From Brachypodium distachyon (lineage: Eukaryota > Streptophyta > Magnoliopsida > Poales > Poaceae): a DNA stretch of 64,000 bases. The stretch is taken from positions 13,134,501 through 13,198,500 of the forward strand of contig NC_016132.3 of assembly GCF_000005505.3 (NCBI RefSeq). The letters run 5' to 3'. The first letter of the stretch is position 1. Every line of letters starts with the position of its first letter. Positions 1-10,799 of this stretch are shown here, piece by piece. A model generated the notes under the pieces. That model saw only the letters and a program-made list of their open reading frames with translations, was not told where the DNA came from and did no database searches. The translations under genes were made by a program, and so were the position numbers.

Positions 1-3000
1 TGCTTCGGTGCCGGCTTGAGGATGTGGCACTGCCACAAGAATTCTTCTTCATTAACCGAAAGCTAGTTAAGACTAAGATCCTTGAGGAGCAGAACACTGA
101 CCGCGCCTTCAGGGTCATGGAGCTGCAACTCGGCTTTGTAAACGACTACTTCAACACCCGCTACCCTATAGTCTTCTGGAACGGGTTGCTTTCTCTCTTC
201 TCAAATCTATTTCTCTCCGTGGTGACCTCCGGCGTTGTCTGCTGGCTTGCTGTGGACATCTATAAGGTCTATAAGCCCCCGAAGAATGATTGGGCTCATG
301 TGGTGCATGGTTACAACATTGACATGATCATCACATGGGTATTCATGTTTTTTATGGTGTTCAAAGAGTGCTGGGAGATGTCCAGCTACTTAGTCTCGGA
401 CTGGACAAGATTACTCCTTGTGTGCAGGTATGCACAGAAGAAGCAAGAGTGCACTAGAAACAGACGGATGGAGAGCACAATATCATCCTTTTTCACGTCT
501 AGTATAACTACTAAGCAGTGGCATGGACTTATTGACCAGTACGTCTTCCTGGAGTCATATGATGACAGACCAAGGTTTTGGAATCTGATTCACACGATAA
601 CCATAGGAATGGTACCAAAGAAGGAAGATGGAACAACCCTCGCCGATGCCATCAATGTGCCTGAATGTGTCAGGCCGGCAATACTGAAGAAGCTCTGTGC
701 AAACCTAGAGAAGCTCAGCACTCTTGACGCCGTACAACAGCCAGACAACCCTAACAGAAATCATGAGGATAGGAGTGGTTGGATTCTGCCCAAGGTTATC
801 ACATCACTGTCTGACGGTGACCGAAGGAAGCGGTATGGTTGGGCCTGCTTCGACCTGCCCACATGCTCTCATGTAATTCTGGTGTGGCACATTGCAACCA
901 GCCTGTGTGAGATGAAGCTTGCTCGAGGCCATGGTGTTGACTTAAGCAAACCTGGGTTGCTGGGCTCCCTCTTGCTGTACTTCACTAATTTCTGCTCATC
1001 AAAACCATATCTTCTGGACGTGGACGAGAAGACAAAAAAGAAGAAGAAAGAGAATGAGAAGTTGCCTGATAAGCTCCAGGAAATGTACATCACTGCGAAT
1101 AGCTTGTCTCGATACTGTGCATCTCTGCTACTTTTAAAGCCTGACCTGATCCCTGATAGCTTTCATGTACCCAAGATGGTCTTAGAAGAGACCGTGATAC
1201 GTGCTCGAGATAATATTCTTAAAAACTGCGACTCATTACAGAGCCGGTATGACCAACTAATGAAAGAAGCAGAGAAGGCTATCCAAGATGCTGACGATGT
1301 AATAAAGAAAGAAGATGTTGTGCTACTAGGTGCAATGCTGGGGAAGGAACTGATTGATCAAGAGACTGAAGAAGAGTGCTGGGAGATCCTGTCTGGGTTA
1401 TGGGCAGATTTACTAGTACACATTGCCCCCAGTTGGAACGCGGAGGCGCACAAGCAGTGCCTCGAGTCGGGAGGAGAATTTATAACCTATATCTGGACAT
1501 TGCTATGGCATTGTGGAATTGAGAAGAGCAAATTATGGCCAGTGGAAGATATGTATGGAAAAGATGCCCCTGGAGCACCTCAGGATGAGAATGTTCAGCT
1601 TGCACAAGAGATGCAGCCGATTTGTGCAGGACCAAGGGAACAAATAGAGGAAGCTAACATGCAGAGATCAGAGATGCAGCAAGTTGATGCACAGGAGGGG
1701 AATGGGTGGACTGAAATGGGACAAATCCACGAGAATAATAGCAGGACACTGGAACAAGGAGAGGCTATAAGAGTAGCTACAAGTGAGCACGATCAAGAAA
1801 TGCTAAGCACAGATATGGTTGATCGAAATGGGCAAGGCAATGTGGTCAGAGGGATGCAGAATGGCGGGAACAGATGTTACTTCAATGCAGTGTTGCAGAG
1901 TCTCCTTGCACTTGATAAGCTGCGCGCAAGGATGTTAGGACCGGATGCTCCAACAAGGTACCTTGGTCAGGAACTGCAGAAGCTCTTCATAGAGACAACC
2001 GATACCAATGGCGAAGGAGATATGCTGATTGCACAGGACCTCTTCTTACATATGTGCTCAAAGAGTCCAGATTTCAGACCCGGCATGAAGGAAGACAGCA
2101 ATAATATGCTTGGTTCCTTGCTGGATGTTTTGCATAATGAGGAACCTACAATGGTCAAGTCACTCTTCCGCGGTCAGGTTATTAAACATGTCTCCTGCAA
2201 AGAATGTGGGCACACATCAGTTACCACCGAGGACCTTGATCTCAGTCTGGCAATACCATCAAAGAAGCCTGCATCAATCGAGGATTGCTTGGATTTATAT
2301 GTTGCTGGGGTGATCGAGAGTTGGCACTGTACGGACTGTTCTTTAGCTGCTGGAAATGTCTCTTTGAGCCAAGAAGATGCAGCAGTCAATGATGGCCGAC
2401 CTGAACAGTCGGAGAATAAAACACACAGAAAGGAGGAATCCAACCATCCAGCTGACAGACAAACTAGAACACCGAATCAGAACAATGGAAAGCTACCGGT
2501 GCTTGATGGCAATGAAAATCAAATGGAAAAAAGCCATAATAAGCAGAAAGGGGAAAAGAAGATATACAGAGCTGCAACAGTACGATATGACATTAGCAAG
2601 GTGGCACCTTTACTAATCATTCAGCTGAAGAGATTCAACTATGTTCACCCTGATATGCCAAGCAAGCTGGGAGAACATGTCAGCTTTCAGGATACACTTG
2701 ATATAACAAAGTTCATGGACCCTGGGTATTGACACTTTTACTCAGTTCAATATAGCTAAGATTTTGGCCTCTTTCAATATCAGATTATCTGAGTGAACAT
2801 AACATTTTTTATGGATCCAAGAAAAAAAAATGATAATTATTTTTTCCTCAAATTTTCAGAAATGATGAGTACAAATATTGTCTTGCTGCCGTCATTGTAC
2901 ATGATGGACCGATGTTGCGGGAAGGACACAATTTTGCTTATGTGAGAGCAAGGCAACTTGGAGGCCAGCAGCAGGAGAGCTGTGGCACTCCCTTATGGTT

Positions 3001-3139
3001 TTGTGCAAGCGATGAGAGCATCACACAAGTAGAATTAAAACAGGTACTCGAGTGTCAGGCCTACATTCTTTTCTATGAAAGGGTTGAACAACCAAAGGCC
3101 AAGTCGGTTCTGGAAAATCATCTGCCAACTGACGACTGA
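1..3139 (+). CDS. DUF4220/DUF594 membrane protein fused to ubiquitin-specific protease (5' end outside window)
   Basis: Exons are <1..2725 and 2860..3139. The frame is open to the left edge, so the start lies upstream. The first part has hydrophobic segments and the layout of the grass DUF4220 family, followed by a DUF594-type block (about bases 1370-1545, rich in Trp and Cys). A Gln/Met-rich linker (about 1546-1850) leads without stop or intron into a USP domain. Its Cys box keeps the nucleophile (Cys codon 1875-1877, context NRCYFNAVLQ). Two CxxC pairs suggest a zinc ribbon, and exon 2 carries the catalytic His (2927-2929, GHNFAYVR) and Asp (3011-3013). The USP resembles plant UBP1/UBP2. 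Splicing joins Pro-Gly/Asn-Asp in frame (donor GG|GTATTG, acceptor TTTTCAG). If expressed, the protein would be a membrane-anchored deubiquitinase; that function is inferred. The alternative is an annotation-level join of two neighbours, but the unbroken frame argues against it. Confidence 0.83.
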
Positions 3140-4895
3140 TCATGAGAAAGATGAACAGGATGACAGATGGATGAGAAGGAAAACATATGTAGATCATTTT
3201 TTGTTGTTGTTGTTTTTATTCAAAAATCAGACTAGCTTGATTTATCATGTAGAGTGATCTCGTCGTGAACAGCGTTGGAGTTTGGATTGAAAGCTCGAAT
3301 ACTGTTACTTTTACTTTGATTTTCGATTCGAGTGGTTGGATAAAAAGAACATAAATACTATGTGGTGAACACTGAAATATGGATTCCATTTACTGTCTTA
3401 CGCAGGCCAGATGCCCAACGAAGATACAAATCCAATTTCAGACTTATTCTTTCTTCTTTGAGAATCATAATTCAGAATTTAAAATCGACCTGTATCTGTA
3501 TGGTTGCTTGGCGAGATAAAATGGTGTTCAATACTGAGAAATGCAAACCGTGTTCAGTTTTTTCTCTACTGTTCCTCTCGACGTTTATCTCATCGTCGAT
3601 CGCAAACAAAACCATCTGCAGCTACTAACTGGGGTAAATTCGTCGTAGCAATCGGGTTTGCACTCGAGAGAACTCCCAACAAAAAAAAAATGCAATGCAG
3701 TGCCGTGCAGTTGATGAAATCGAAGAGCGAAATACCCAGATGGGGATAAATTGGAGCATTGGTTCATACCACACAGCAAATTAAGCCGATGACCGGCCGC
3801 CTTGGTCCTGGAAGTTGGAAGCAGCCTGAGAAGATTGCAAGCTTCCGCCGCGCTGGGATTGGATTGCCCCGCCCCCGCTCCCTCCCACGACATATTCGGC
3901 GAGGCTGCCGCCGCCGGACTCCTCGCGAGCACAGACCACGCTGAGGGGAAGAGAGGGAGATTCGCGTGTCCTCCTCCCAAAGGGGCTGCACGTGAGAAGC
4001 AAACCCTAGCCAGCGCCGCCGCCTGACAAGGATACTGGCAGAAGCCGTGTGCCATTGGTGAAGGCGGCAGCGAGGTCTTTCATCTGTTGACAGTAGCATC
4101 CCAGAGGCTTGGAGGCGAAAGCGGAGGACAAGAACAATGGCGGGTTAGTCAACATCGATCTAGGTTCCGATGGTCTGTGACGACGGGCACTGCGACGAGG
4201 CCATCGGCTCCGGTGCGCTCTCAGACTCAAAGTGCAATGTTGCCAAGAAACAGCAGCTCCTCTATGTGCACCAACTGCAGACTTCACCACAGGAATTAGA
4301 TTAGATCCGAGTAATATAACCCTTTTTCTTTCGATCGATGATCACTTGCTCATGTGATGCAATGATCGCGATGTGGAGTAGTATAATTTTGTGTTCTTGG
4401 AGCAAAGAGCAGGAGTACTTTTTTTTTAGGGAAAAAGAGCAGGAGTACTTGCTGGAGAAAAATAATCGTTCATCTTTTTTGCTTGACAGAAAGATGTCAC
4501 GATTTGCGTGTGTCCTCTGAATTCCTCACACAACGCTCCTAGTTTGCATATTGTCTATACCAACAGATCCATTGCTCAGGATGCAATTTATCAATCAGCA
4601 ACTGAACTACAGAACATGAAAAGAAGTTTTTTTTTACAGCTTTTCACTGCTGTTCAACTGTGTAAATAATCAAGTTAATCCTGTATTACATCTGCATGTA
4701 TATATTTTTTGCGCAGAATCTGCATATATAATTAAGTATGTGCTAGTTGCTACTCATTCATCATCATCAGGACAAGTGTGTCATTCAGTGCAGTGTGATG
4801 TTGTAAATATATACAAACTCCTGTCTGAATCCTATCACAATCATCAATGGCCTCGCCCATGGATTAGGCTGAGCTCCTCTTGTGCCAAAACTGCA
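3140..4895. other. Intergenic, no recognised gene
   Basis: The first ~200 bases are probably the 3' UTR of the USP fusion gene. A GC-rich patch (3780-4290) has open frames on both strands, none with a recognisable domain. A short direct repeat, AAAGAGCAGGAGTACTT, occurs twice near 4404 and 4434. The last ~150 bases should be the 3' UTR of the sigma-factor gene on the other strand. Confidence 0.5.
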
Positions 4896-7488
4896 CTAGA
4901 ATCCACAGAAGTCCTTGAGGTCATGGTGCACGTCCTCCTCGTTCCGGAGCCTGGACATGGCCGACTTCTCGATCTTCCGGATCCACTCCTTGGACACATG
5001 GTAGATGCCCCCGATCTGCTCCAGGGACCTGCATTTGCCGTCCTCGAGCCCGTGCCGCAGCTTCAGAACATGCCCTTCTCTTGCCGGGAGCCTGTCCAGG
5101 ACAAGCAGCAGCCTCTCCCTCAGCTGCTTCCGGAAGATGGCCTCGTCCGGAGCTTCCAGGGACGTGTCTGGGGTCACCTCCTGCAGTTCAAACCTTCCGT
5201 CAGACCGACATTCGGCCAAACGTACATGAGCTGTCATGACTGGTAAATTGTTCATAGGTCTCTATGCATTGACTGTTAATCGATCATAGGTTTCTATGAA
5301 TTTTGTTCCTAACAGAGCACATAACATTGTTCAGTCATAAATCTGGTTGCTGTTATGATCTATCTACATATCTGACAGGGTGTTGTTGTGTCGTGGCCAG
5401 CAGACAATACCATGAACTTGGCGTTCTGTCCGGTTCCGATCTCCATGTAGAGTGAAACGACGCGACGAGAGCACTTCCTTGCCAATCTAACGTTGGAAAC
5501 CGACACACCAACAAAGGTAGCAATCTCCGCGTCTATTGGATTCCTCCCTGTGCTGGATCGGATTGCCCGTTTAGCTTCCTTCACTTTGCGGATGATACTC
5601 TCCATCCTTGCCTACACTTGCACAATTGAATTGTCAGTAAATACTATGAGCAAAGTTTTTTTTTCCTTACATGAATATATGATGGTTGTTATTGGTTTCA
5701 AAGGCATACAGGTAGCTGGATTACTCCAGAATTTTCAGCGAGGAGTGCTAGCATCGCTTTCCTTATCCAGTACTTCACATATGTCGAGAATTTGCACCCT
5801 TTATTGCTGTCAAACCTATCGGCGCCATTAAGGACACCCATTTTCCCAGCCTGTATTGTCATTTTCAAATAACTCGATTATATACTGTTACTGCTTGTCA
5901 AGGTATAGGGGATAAATAGAGGCAAGAAGTATAATCCTGCAACCTGGAGTAGATCCTCAAAAGCTGTTCCCATTCCAGTGTATGTCCTCGCAATGTACTT
6001 GACAAGCCATTCGGTGGTCACCAATAGCCTCTCTCTGCAGAAGTAACCTGCTTGCAGTCTACTCTTCAGAACTGCTTCATCAACTCCAGCTGCCTTAGCC
6101 CACCTATCATAGCTGACCTCCTGCCCTTCTTTCACCATATTTTCTCTGATTTTCTCAAGGTTTGCACACTCCTGAGAGAAAAATAAATAAATACATGATC
6201 GATTTTAAAGTGAAAGCATGACATGCGTTTGTTCAGCACATAAGAATGCAGGTGAAGTGAATACCTTGATAGTCATCAACAATGCCGATTGTTCTCGTAC
6301 GATGCTCCTTCGTCGTCCTGGGTAGTTCTTCCATTCAGCGATAAATTGACTACTACTGGACTTGCACGATTTTTTCTGTTTTCGCGAGGACGCCTTTACG
6401 CAAACCCCTGAGACCTTTTCCAATGATCTAATTCTCTTCAGTTTCCTCTCTTGGCTTTTTCCGCTTCGAACAATTAGTCGATCGCTTTCTTCTCCGAGAG
6501 GAGTCACTGGATCAAATTCGGCAACACTCCCAGGAAGTGCAAAGTCTGATTCATGTGAGGTCTGTGTTACGATAGCCCTGGACCTCGACGCGTTGAACAA
6601 TTGCAGAGCGCCAAGCTGTTCGATATGTACAAGGATATTCCTCTCCAGCAGCACCAGGTCTTGTCCAGCCAAACTACTTTCTAACGCATGGATGTTCTGC
6701 ATCAAGAGGCTATACTCCAAGCTGCTACTTGTGTAAGAAGTTGTATCCATCCAAGGAGACATGTCTTCATAAATCCTGTCCAAGTGCTGCGCATTCCTGT
6801 CAAGGGCCGTTCTTTCTGCATCCACCTGGAATTGACAATGTGGTCATTTCCTGTACTCCCAAAAGTCCAAAACACAAAATTACATTACATGGGTGATAAG
6901 ATTGCAGTGTGTCTGGACCTTGATTTTTGGCGAGCTGCTTGACTTGCGCTCTGTGATTTGCATCAGACCGGATGAAGATGCGGAGGTTCTCAGGATGTCA
7001 TTGCCCTGGCTACGGCTGCGACTCGCACGCCGATTGAGCAACAGATGCAAGGCCAGGACCCTCAGGGATTCAGAACAAACTGACCTTCCACTCACTGCAT
7101 CCAGCACAAGAACAAGGGATTTTCAGGCTGTGAGCTACCAAAATTACCCAAAAAGCCAAACATACATACAGTGATACAGACTACAGAGTCATTCAGACAA
7201 AGCATTAACCGTCAGGTAACCGCGCGTGCAGACAAAATCGCAGCACCTTGTGCAGGCAAGAGGGATCGATTCTTGCACACGGAAGAATATAAGGTACAGA
7301 AATGCATGCAGGTTCTTGCACACGGAAGAAGCCCAGGACTCGAGCGGCAGGCACTTACATGGAGATTGGGGATGATGCTTCGGGAGCTGGGGCTGCAGCA
7401 GCATCCATGGCGAGGAGGACGGCGACGAGGAGGAGGAAGACGGCGAGGGCGAGCAGCAGCAAGGGCCGCGCACCATCCGCAAGCCCAT
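4896..7488 (-). CDS. SIG3: Plastid RNA polymerase sigma factor (SIG3-like)
   Basis: Seven exons: 7488..7359, 7094..6919, 6825..6265, 6171..5944, 5850..5710, 5611..5411, 5180..4896. They give 573 aa with GT-AG junctions and consistent phases. The product should direct the plastid-encoded RNA polymerase to promoters. The N-terminus is Ser/Pro/Arg-rich with few acidic residues, as expected of a transit peptide. Residues ~290-412 hold sigma region 2, with TTEWLVKYIARTYTGMG and then FSTYVKYWIRKAM. Exon 6 is region 3. Exon 7 is region 4, with the helix-turn-helix SLEQIGGIYHVSKEWIRKIE. The KEWIRK form, in place of the usual KERVRQ, is what I associate with SIG3; the subtype is from memory and less certain than the family. 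The ATG at 7488 is the first plausible Met before the transit peptide, although the frame is open further upstream. Confidence 0.9.
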
Positions 7489-7847
7489 AGCTGCGACCTG
7501 CGAGCAACGACGGCAATGGCGCCGCTGGCAGGCTGGGGAAGATAGAGTTTGCAGGGGCCTATCGATACGAGTGGACACTTGGCCAGGCAAGCAGAGGAAG
7601 GAGGAAAAGATGGCATCTTGTGGTGAAACTTGAAAGCGAGTAGGGATCTTTGTTTTCTTCTTTCTGGTCATTAGATATTTTGTTTCCCCAATTTGTAAAC
7701 AGCAGATGAGAATGAGATTGGAAAAAGAATGCGAACATATTGTTCATGGATTGTACTGCCAAGAAAAATACTTAAACAAAAATGTGTAGAGTTGCCAATA
7801 TTCATGAAACCTGAAGTGCCAAAAGAGAAATAAAGTAGACAAAAAGA
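7489..7847. other. Intergenic between sigma factor and tRNA-Val
   Basis: This holds the sigma-factor 5' UTR and promoter on the minus strand and the tRNA 3' flank. I see no clear TATA box and no further gene. Confidence 0.4.
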
Positions 7848-7920
7848 TGTTGCTGCCCAGGATCGAACTGGAGACCTTCAGTGTGTAAGACTGACGTGAT
7901 AACCACTACACCACAGCAAC
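7848..7920 (-). tRNA. trnV-UAC: tRNA-Val (anticodon UAC)
   Basis: The reverse strand folds as a 73-nt tRNA. The acceptor stem GTTGCTG pairs with CAGCAAC and is followed by discriminator A. The D arm contains AGTGGTTATCAC. The anticodon stem TCAGT/ACTGA is fully paired around loop CTTACAC (anticodon TAC). The T arm TCCAG-TTCGATC-CTGGG has one G-U pair. A run of five T on the transcribed strand (7841-7845) directly follows and would stop RNA polymerase III. The internal A and B boxes are conserved, so the gene looks functional. It forms the left end of an inverted duplication. Confidence 0.95.
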
Positions 7921-8331
7921 TTCGTGTTAGTTTCACTCTATTAACATTAATACTTCTCTATTCCATTTCAGGCTATATTTACGTTTCTCTTGATTTTGAT
8001 CCATCTGGACGTTTGTTTAAGGTCTACTGGCAAGGTTTTTCAACTGGATGTAAATTTAATAAAACTTACAGTTTCATTAGGCAAAATTTAGGAGGTAGCC
8101 ATTGAACTACTCTTTGTTGCACATTGACGAACAACTCCAGATTCGTTGGAGCAATCAAATGAAAGGAGTAACCGTTCGAGATATATCTTAGTGTCAGGTG
8201 AGAATATGACATTTATTTCCAGTTGAAAAATCCCTTGTGAGAAAAGACCATAAAACAGCCCTCCAGATGGATCAAAGGGAAATATTTCTCGGATAGTATG
8301 GCCTGAGATAGAAACACCAATGTGCAAACAG

Positions 8332-8370
8332 GTTGCTTTGTTGTACTAGTGGTTAACACATCTGTCTTAC
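8332..8370 (+). pseudogene. 5' half of a second tRNA-Val, truncated in the anticodon loop
   Basis: GTTGCTTTGTTGTACTAGTG and the following bases match the tRNA-Val 5' half (acceptor, D arm, anticodon stem to CTTAC). The match stops exactly at a long T run. The acceptor strand and D stem carry substitutions and a small insertion, and no 3' half follows. It cannot make a tRNA. Confidence 0.8.
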
Positions 8371-8471
8371 TTTTTTTTTTTGTAAAAGGGGGGATTTATT
8401 CATTAACAACATAGTACATATCAAAGTCTGTAAAGCACAGAGCTTTGAGAGTTACAAAGGTTCCTAAAAGG
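8371..8471 (-). mobile_element. Possible 3' end of a poly(A) retroposon, reverse orientation
   Basis: A run of eleven T is followed by GTAAAAGGGGGGATTTATTC. Read on the minus strand this is a sequence ending in TTTTAC plus poly(A), as in the 3' tail of a LINE-like retroposon. I see no target duplication and no coding part, so the assignment is tentative. Confidence 0.4.
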
Positions 8472-10622
8472 ACAGCCTGTTGTGCTGTGTTGATATCTGT
8501 ACTTCAAAAATGTTTGGTGCAACAATGCCTCAGAGATTCGAGCTACTGTTTGCTTCGTCTTTTGCTTCCATTGCTCTTCATTGGCATATTGGACTCATTT
8601 TTTTTAAGCTAGGCTCAAGATTGTTTAGACCTTTTTGTCAGGTATTTATCATTCTACATTTATGGTCTTATCATGTCAACAATATATGCAATATACGATT
8701 CAGGGGCATAATGTGTTTTTTGTTTTTCTTAAATAGATATTGAGGCCAAGAGTTGTCTTTCCTTGTGTTTGCCAAGATATTTTCGCACCATTCTACAAAT
8801 TTCATTCAAAGAAGCTTCATAGTCTGTTTGTTGGCGTCATCTCTATGATTATGGTTATTTTCGTTCCTATTGAAGTTGCCAACAGATTGGTACCTGAGTT
8901 GTTCCCGTTAGATATAACGTAAGTATTTGTTATTGGTTTCATTTGTTGTATTGATAAGTTTTTTGACGAATCAATACTTTAGTTTAATGTTTCTAATTTG
9001 CAGGTATTTTAGGCGTGATACTGATGACAGATCATTTTGGCAAGCGCCACAAAACTATGCCGATTCAGTTTTTGGTCTTCTTCTTCTGAGGTTTTTCATT
9101 TGCCATACTCAGACACTCCTCTATCATGAATGGTCAGTGAAGAAGGTAATGCAATATTCGTTTGTTACTATTTGGCCTGATGGAGCTTCTGGGCATGAGG
9201 TTGGGAGCAGTGTTGCACCAAAAGATCAGTATGGTAGCACCGATGAAGCTAAGGATAAATGGTAAGCCCTTGTAGTTCTGTTCATTCAGGGAATTGCTAG
9301 ATAAGGGAAAGTGCTCTATACCCTTTAACAATAGGTTTACATGACAAACACCATTCTTTTTTTTCCTTTATTCATTGTTTTTTGACTTTTCTGCTCTTTT
9401 GAGTAAGTATTTACATTTTGTTAAACATTGTACCAGGAGACTGGTTGCACTAAATGTGGCGCTTGTATGGTTGACTGTTGTGACATTCAATGTGGCCATG
9501 CTAACTCTTCCAATCTTAGTTGGGCGTGCATTATTGTCTACCATTTCTCGGCTTCCATTCGCAGGCAGCTTGAAGTCCAATGGTAATGATTATTTATAGA
9601 TGCAAACAAATTAAATATTTAAATCTCCTTCTGGCTTACTTGTCTAATATTTTCTCTTAGATCTGTTTGCTCTTGTTGTCGGATTTGGTATCATGTCAAC
9701 TATTATTGCTGCCTTTAGAGATTCATTTGCATGCATGACTTCTGGGAGAACACACATGTTATCTTTGAAGCGCTCTCTGATCACGTTCTTATGGGTAAGC
9801 AAATTACTTAGGTGGTTTCCTCCATATTTTTTATGCTCGGTTAAATAACTGAACCTTTTTTTTTCTCAGCTTGTCATCATTCCCTTCCTAATGGGATTGC
9901 TGGTTGATTTATCTTTAATATCACCATTTGCTGGGCGTGATAATGAGGACCGAGTTCTTGATTTTTTCTACTCGTGGTTCATAGGGCAACACCTGCTGAG
10001 AGTTTGGCTGGGGTTGGTGAGTTTCAGCTTCTCCTGTCACTTTCTAACCTCCTACATTGTTATCATACAACTCTATAAATTGATTTTAGTCATACAAGTT
10101 TGCCATCTGTTTGTACTCATTGTAAAACCCATAAAATGCCCCCCCCCCTCCTTGTCTCATATGGCACCCGTGCACTATTAGTATTTATATTTGCCACACT
10201 TTTAGTTATAGGAAAATATTTAACTCGTTAGTATTTTTATCTTGAAGGTTCATCGCTCAAGGACCATACCTTTTCTGGTCTATTTCATTGGTGAAAGGTG
10301 GGACTCAAAGCTTACTGAGGCAAAGGCGAATTGGATTTCCGGGGTGATATCTGTGTGTTGGTTTTTTCAACATCTGTTAATGCCTATGGCCACAAAGCTG
10401 CTCACCATGCTGGTTGTTCCTTACGTGTTCGCCAAGGGCCTCTTTCCAAGTTTTGGCTACTCTGCTACCGTGAACACTGCAGTATACCATTTCATATGGT
10501 TGGGCAATCTCACCTTCTATGTATTTTGCTATCTTGCCAAGGTATCATATGCCATACTCCATGATTCTATTAGGGATGATCTCTACATCATAGGGCAGAG
10601 ATTGGAAGACGTGGCTGAGTGA
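8472..10622 (+). CDS. SUD1/DOA10-like ER E3 ligase, C-terminal part only
   Basis: Seven exons: ~8472..8641, 8737..8918, 9004..9261, 9437..9582, 9661..9794, 9870..10016, 10248..10622. All junctions are canonical and one frame runs through without a stop. The translation follows the last third of plant SUD1 (CER9), the DOA10/MARCH6-type ligase that ubiquitinates ER proteins. Shared landmarks are DICTSKMFG near the start, FPLDIT in exon 2, the hydrophobic helices, LTMLVVPYVFAKGLFPSFGY, and the terminal DSIRDDLYIIGQRL. The RING-CH domain and all N-terminal helices are absent; upstream lie the retroposon tail and tRNA palindrome. The acidic loop after exon 2 is shorter than in SUD1. No good ATG opens the frame; the first in-frame Met is the one in KMFG. 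It is either a 5'-truncated duplicate or a gene with an unseen 5' exon. It cannot be a ligase by itself. Confidence 0.78.
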
Positions 10623-10799
10623 CAGTAACTTTCCCAGACCCTTTTTCCAGTATTTAGTTCACAATTAGTGTGCAAGACGAGATGTTAGTGACAAGAAGTC
10701 TTGGAAGACGTGGCTGAGTGACAGTAACTTTCCCAGATCCTTTTTCCAGTATTTAGTTCACAGTTAGTGTGCAAGACGAGATGTTAGTGACAAGAAGTT
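10602..10799 (+). repeat. 99-bp tandem duplication across a stop codon and 3' UTR
   Basis: Two adjacent copies, 10602-10700 and 10701-10799, begin TTGGAAGACGTGGCTGAGTG and end ACAAGAAGT. I see only a couple of base differences (AGACC/AGATC, CACAATT/CACAGTT). The first copy contains the SUD1-like stop codon, so the second is wholly 3' UTR. Confidence 0.95.

Larger units (their letters stand above)
7848..8370. repeat. Inverted duplication carrying a tRNA-Val in each arm
   Basis: The left arm (7848 to ~8055) and right arm (~8213 to 8370) are imperfect reverse complements. They share the tRNA, the tRNA 5' flank, and an inner stretch with TTTGATCCATCTGGA and TTTTTCAACTGGA on both sides. The flank lengths differ, so the duplication is old. 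The spacer is ~160 bp. Confidence 0.75.

Noticed and set aside
3585..4299. Several overlapping open frames on both strands
   Set aside because: GC-rich patch without domains or splice logic; treated as intergenic.
10140..10152. Poly-C run in an intron of the SUD1-like gene
   Set aside because: Simple homopolymer with no functional sign.
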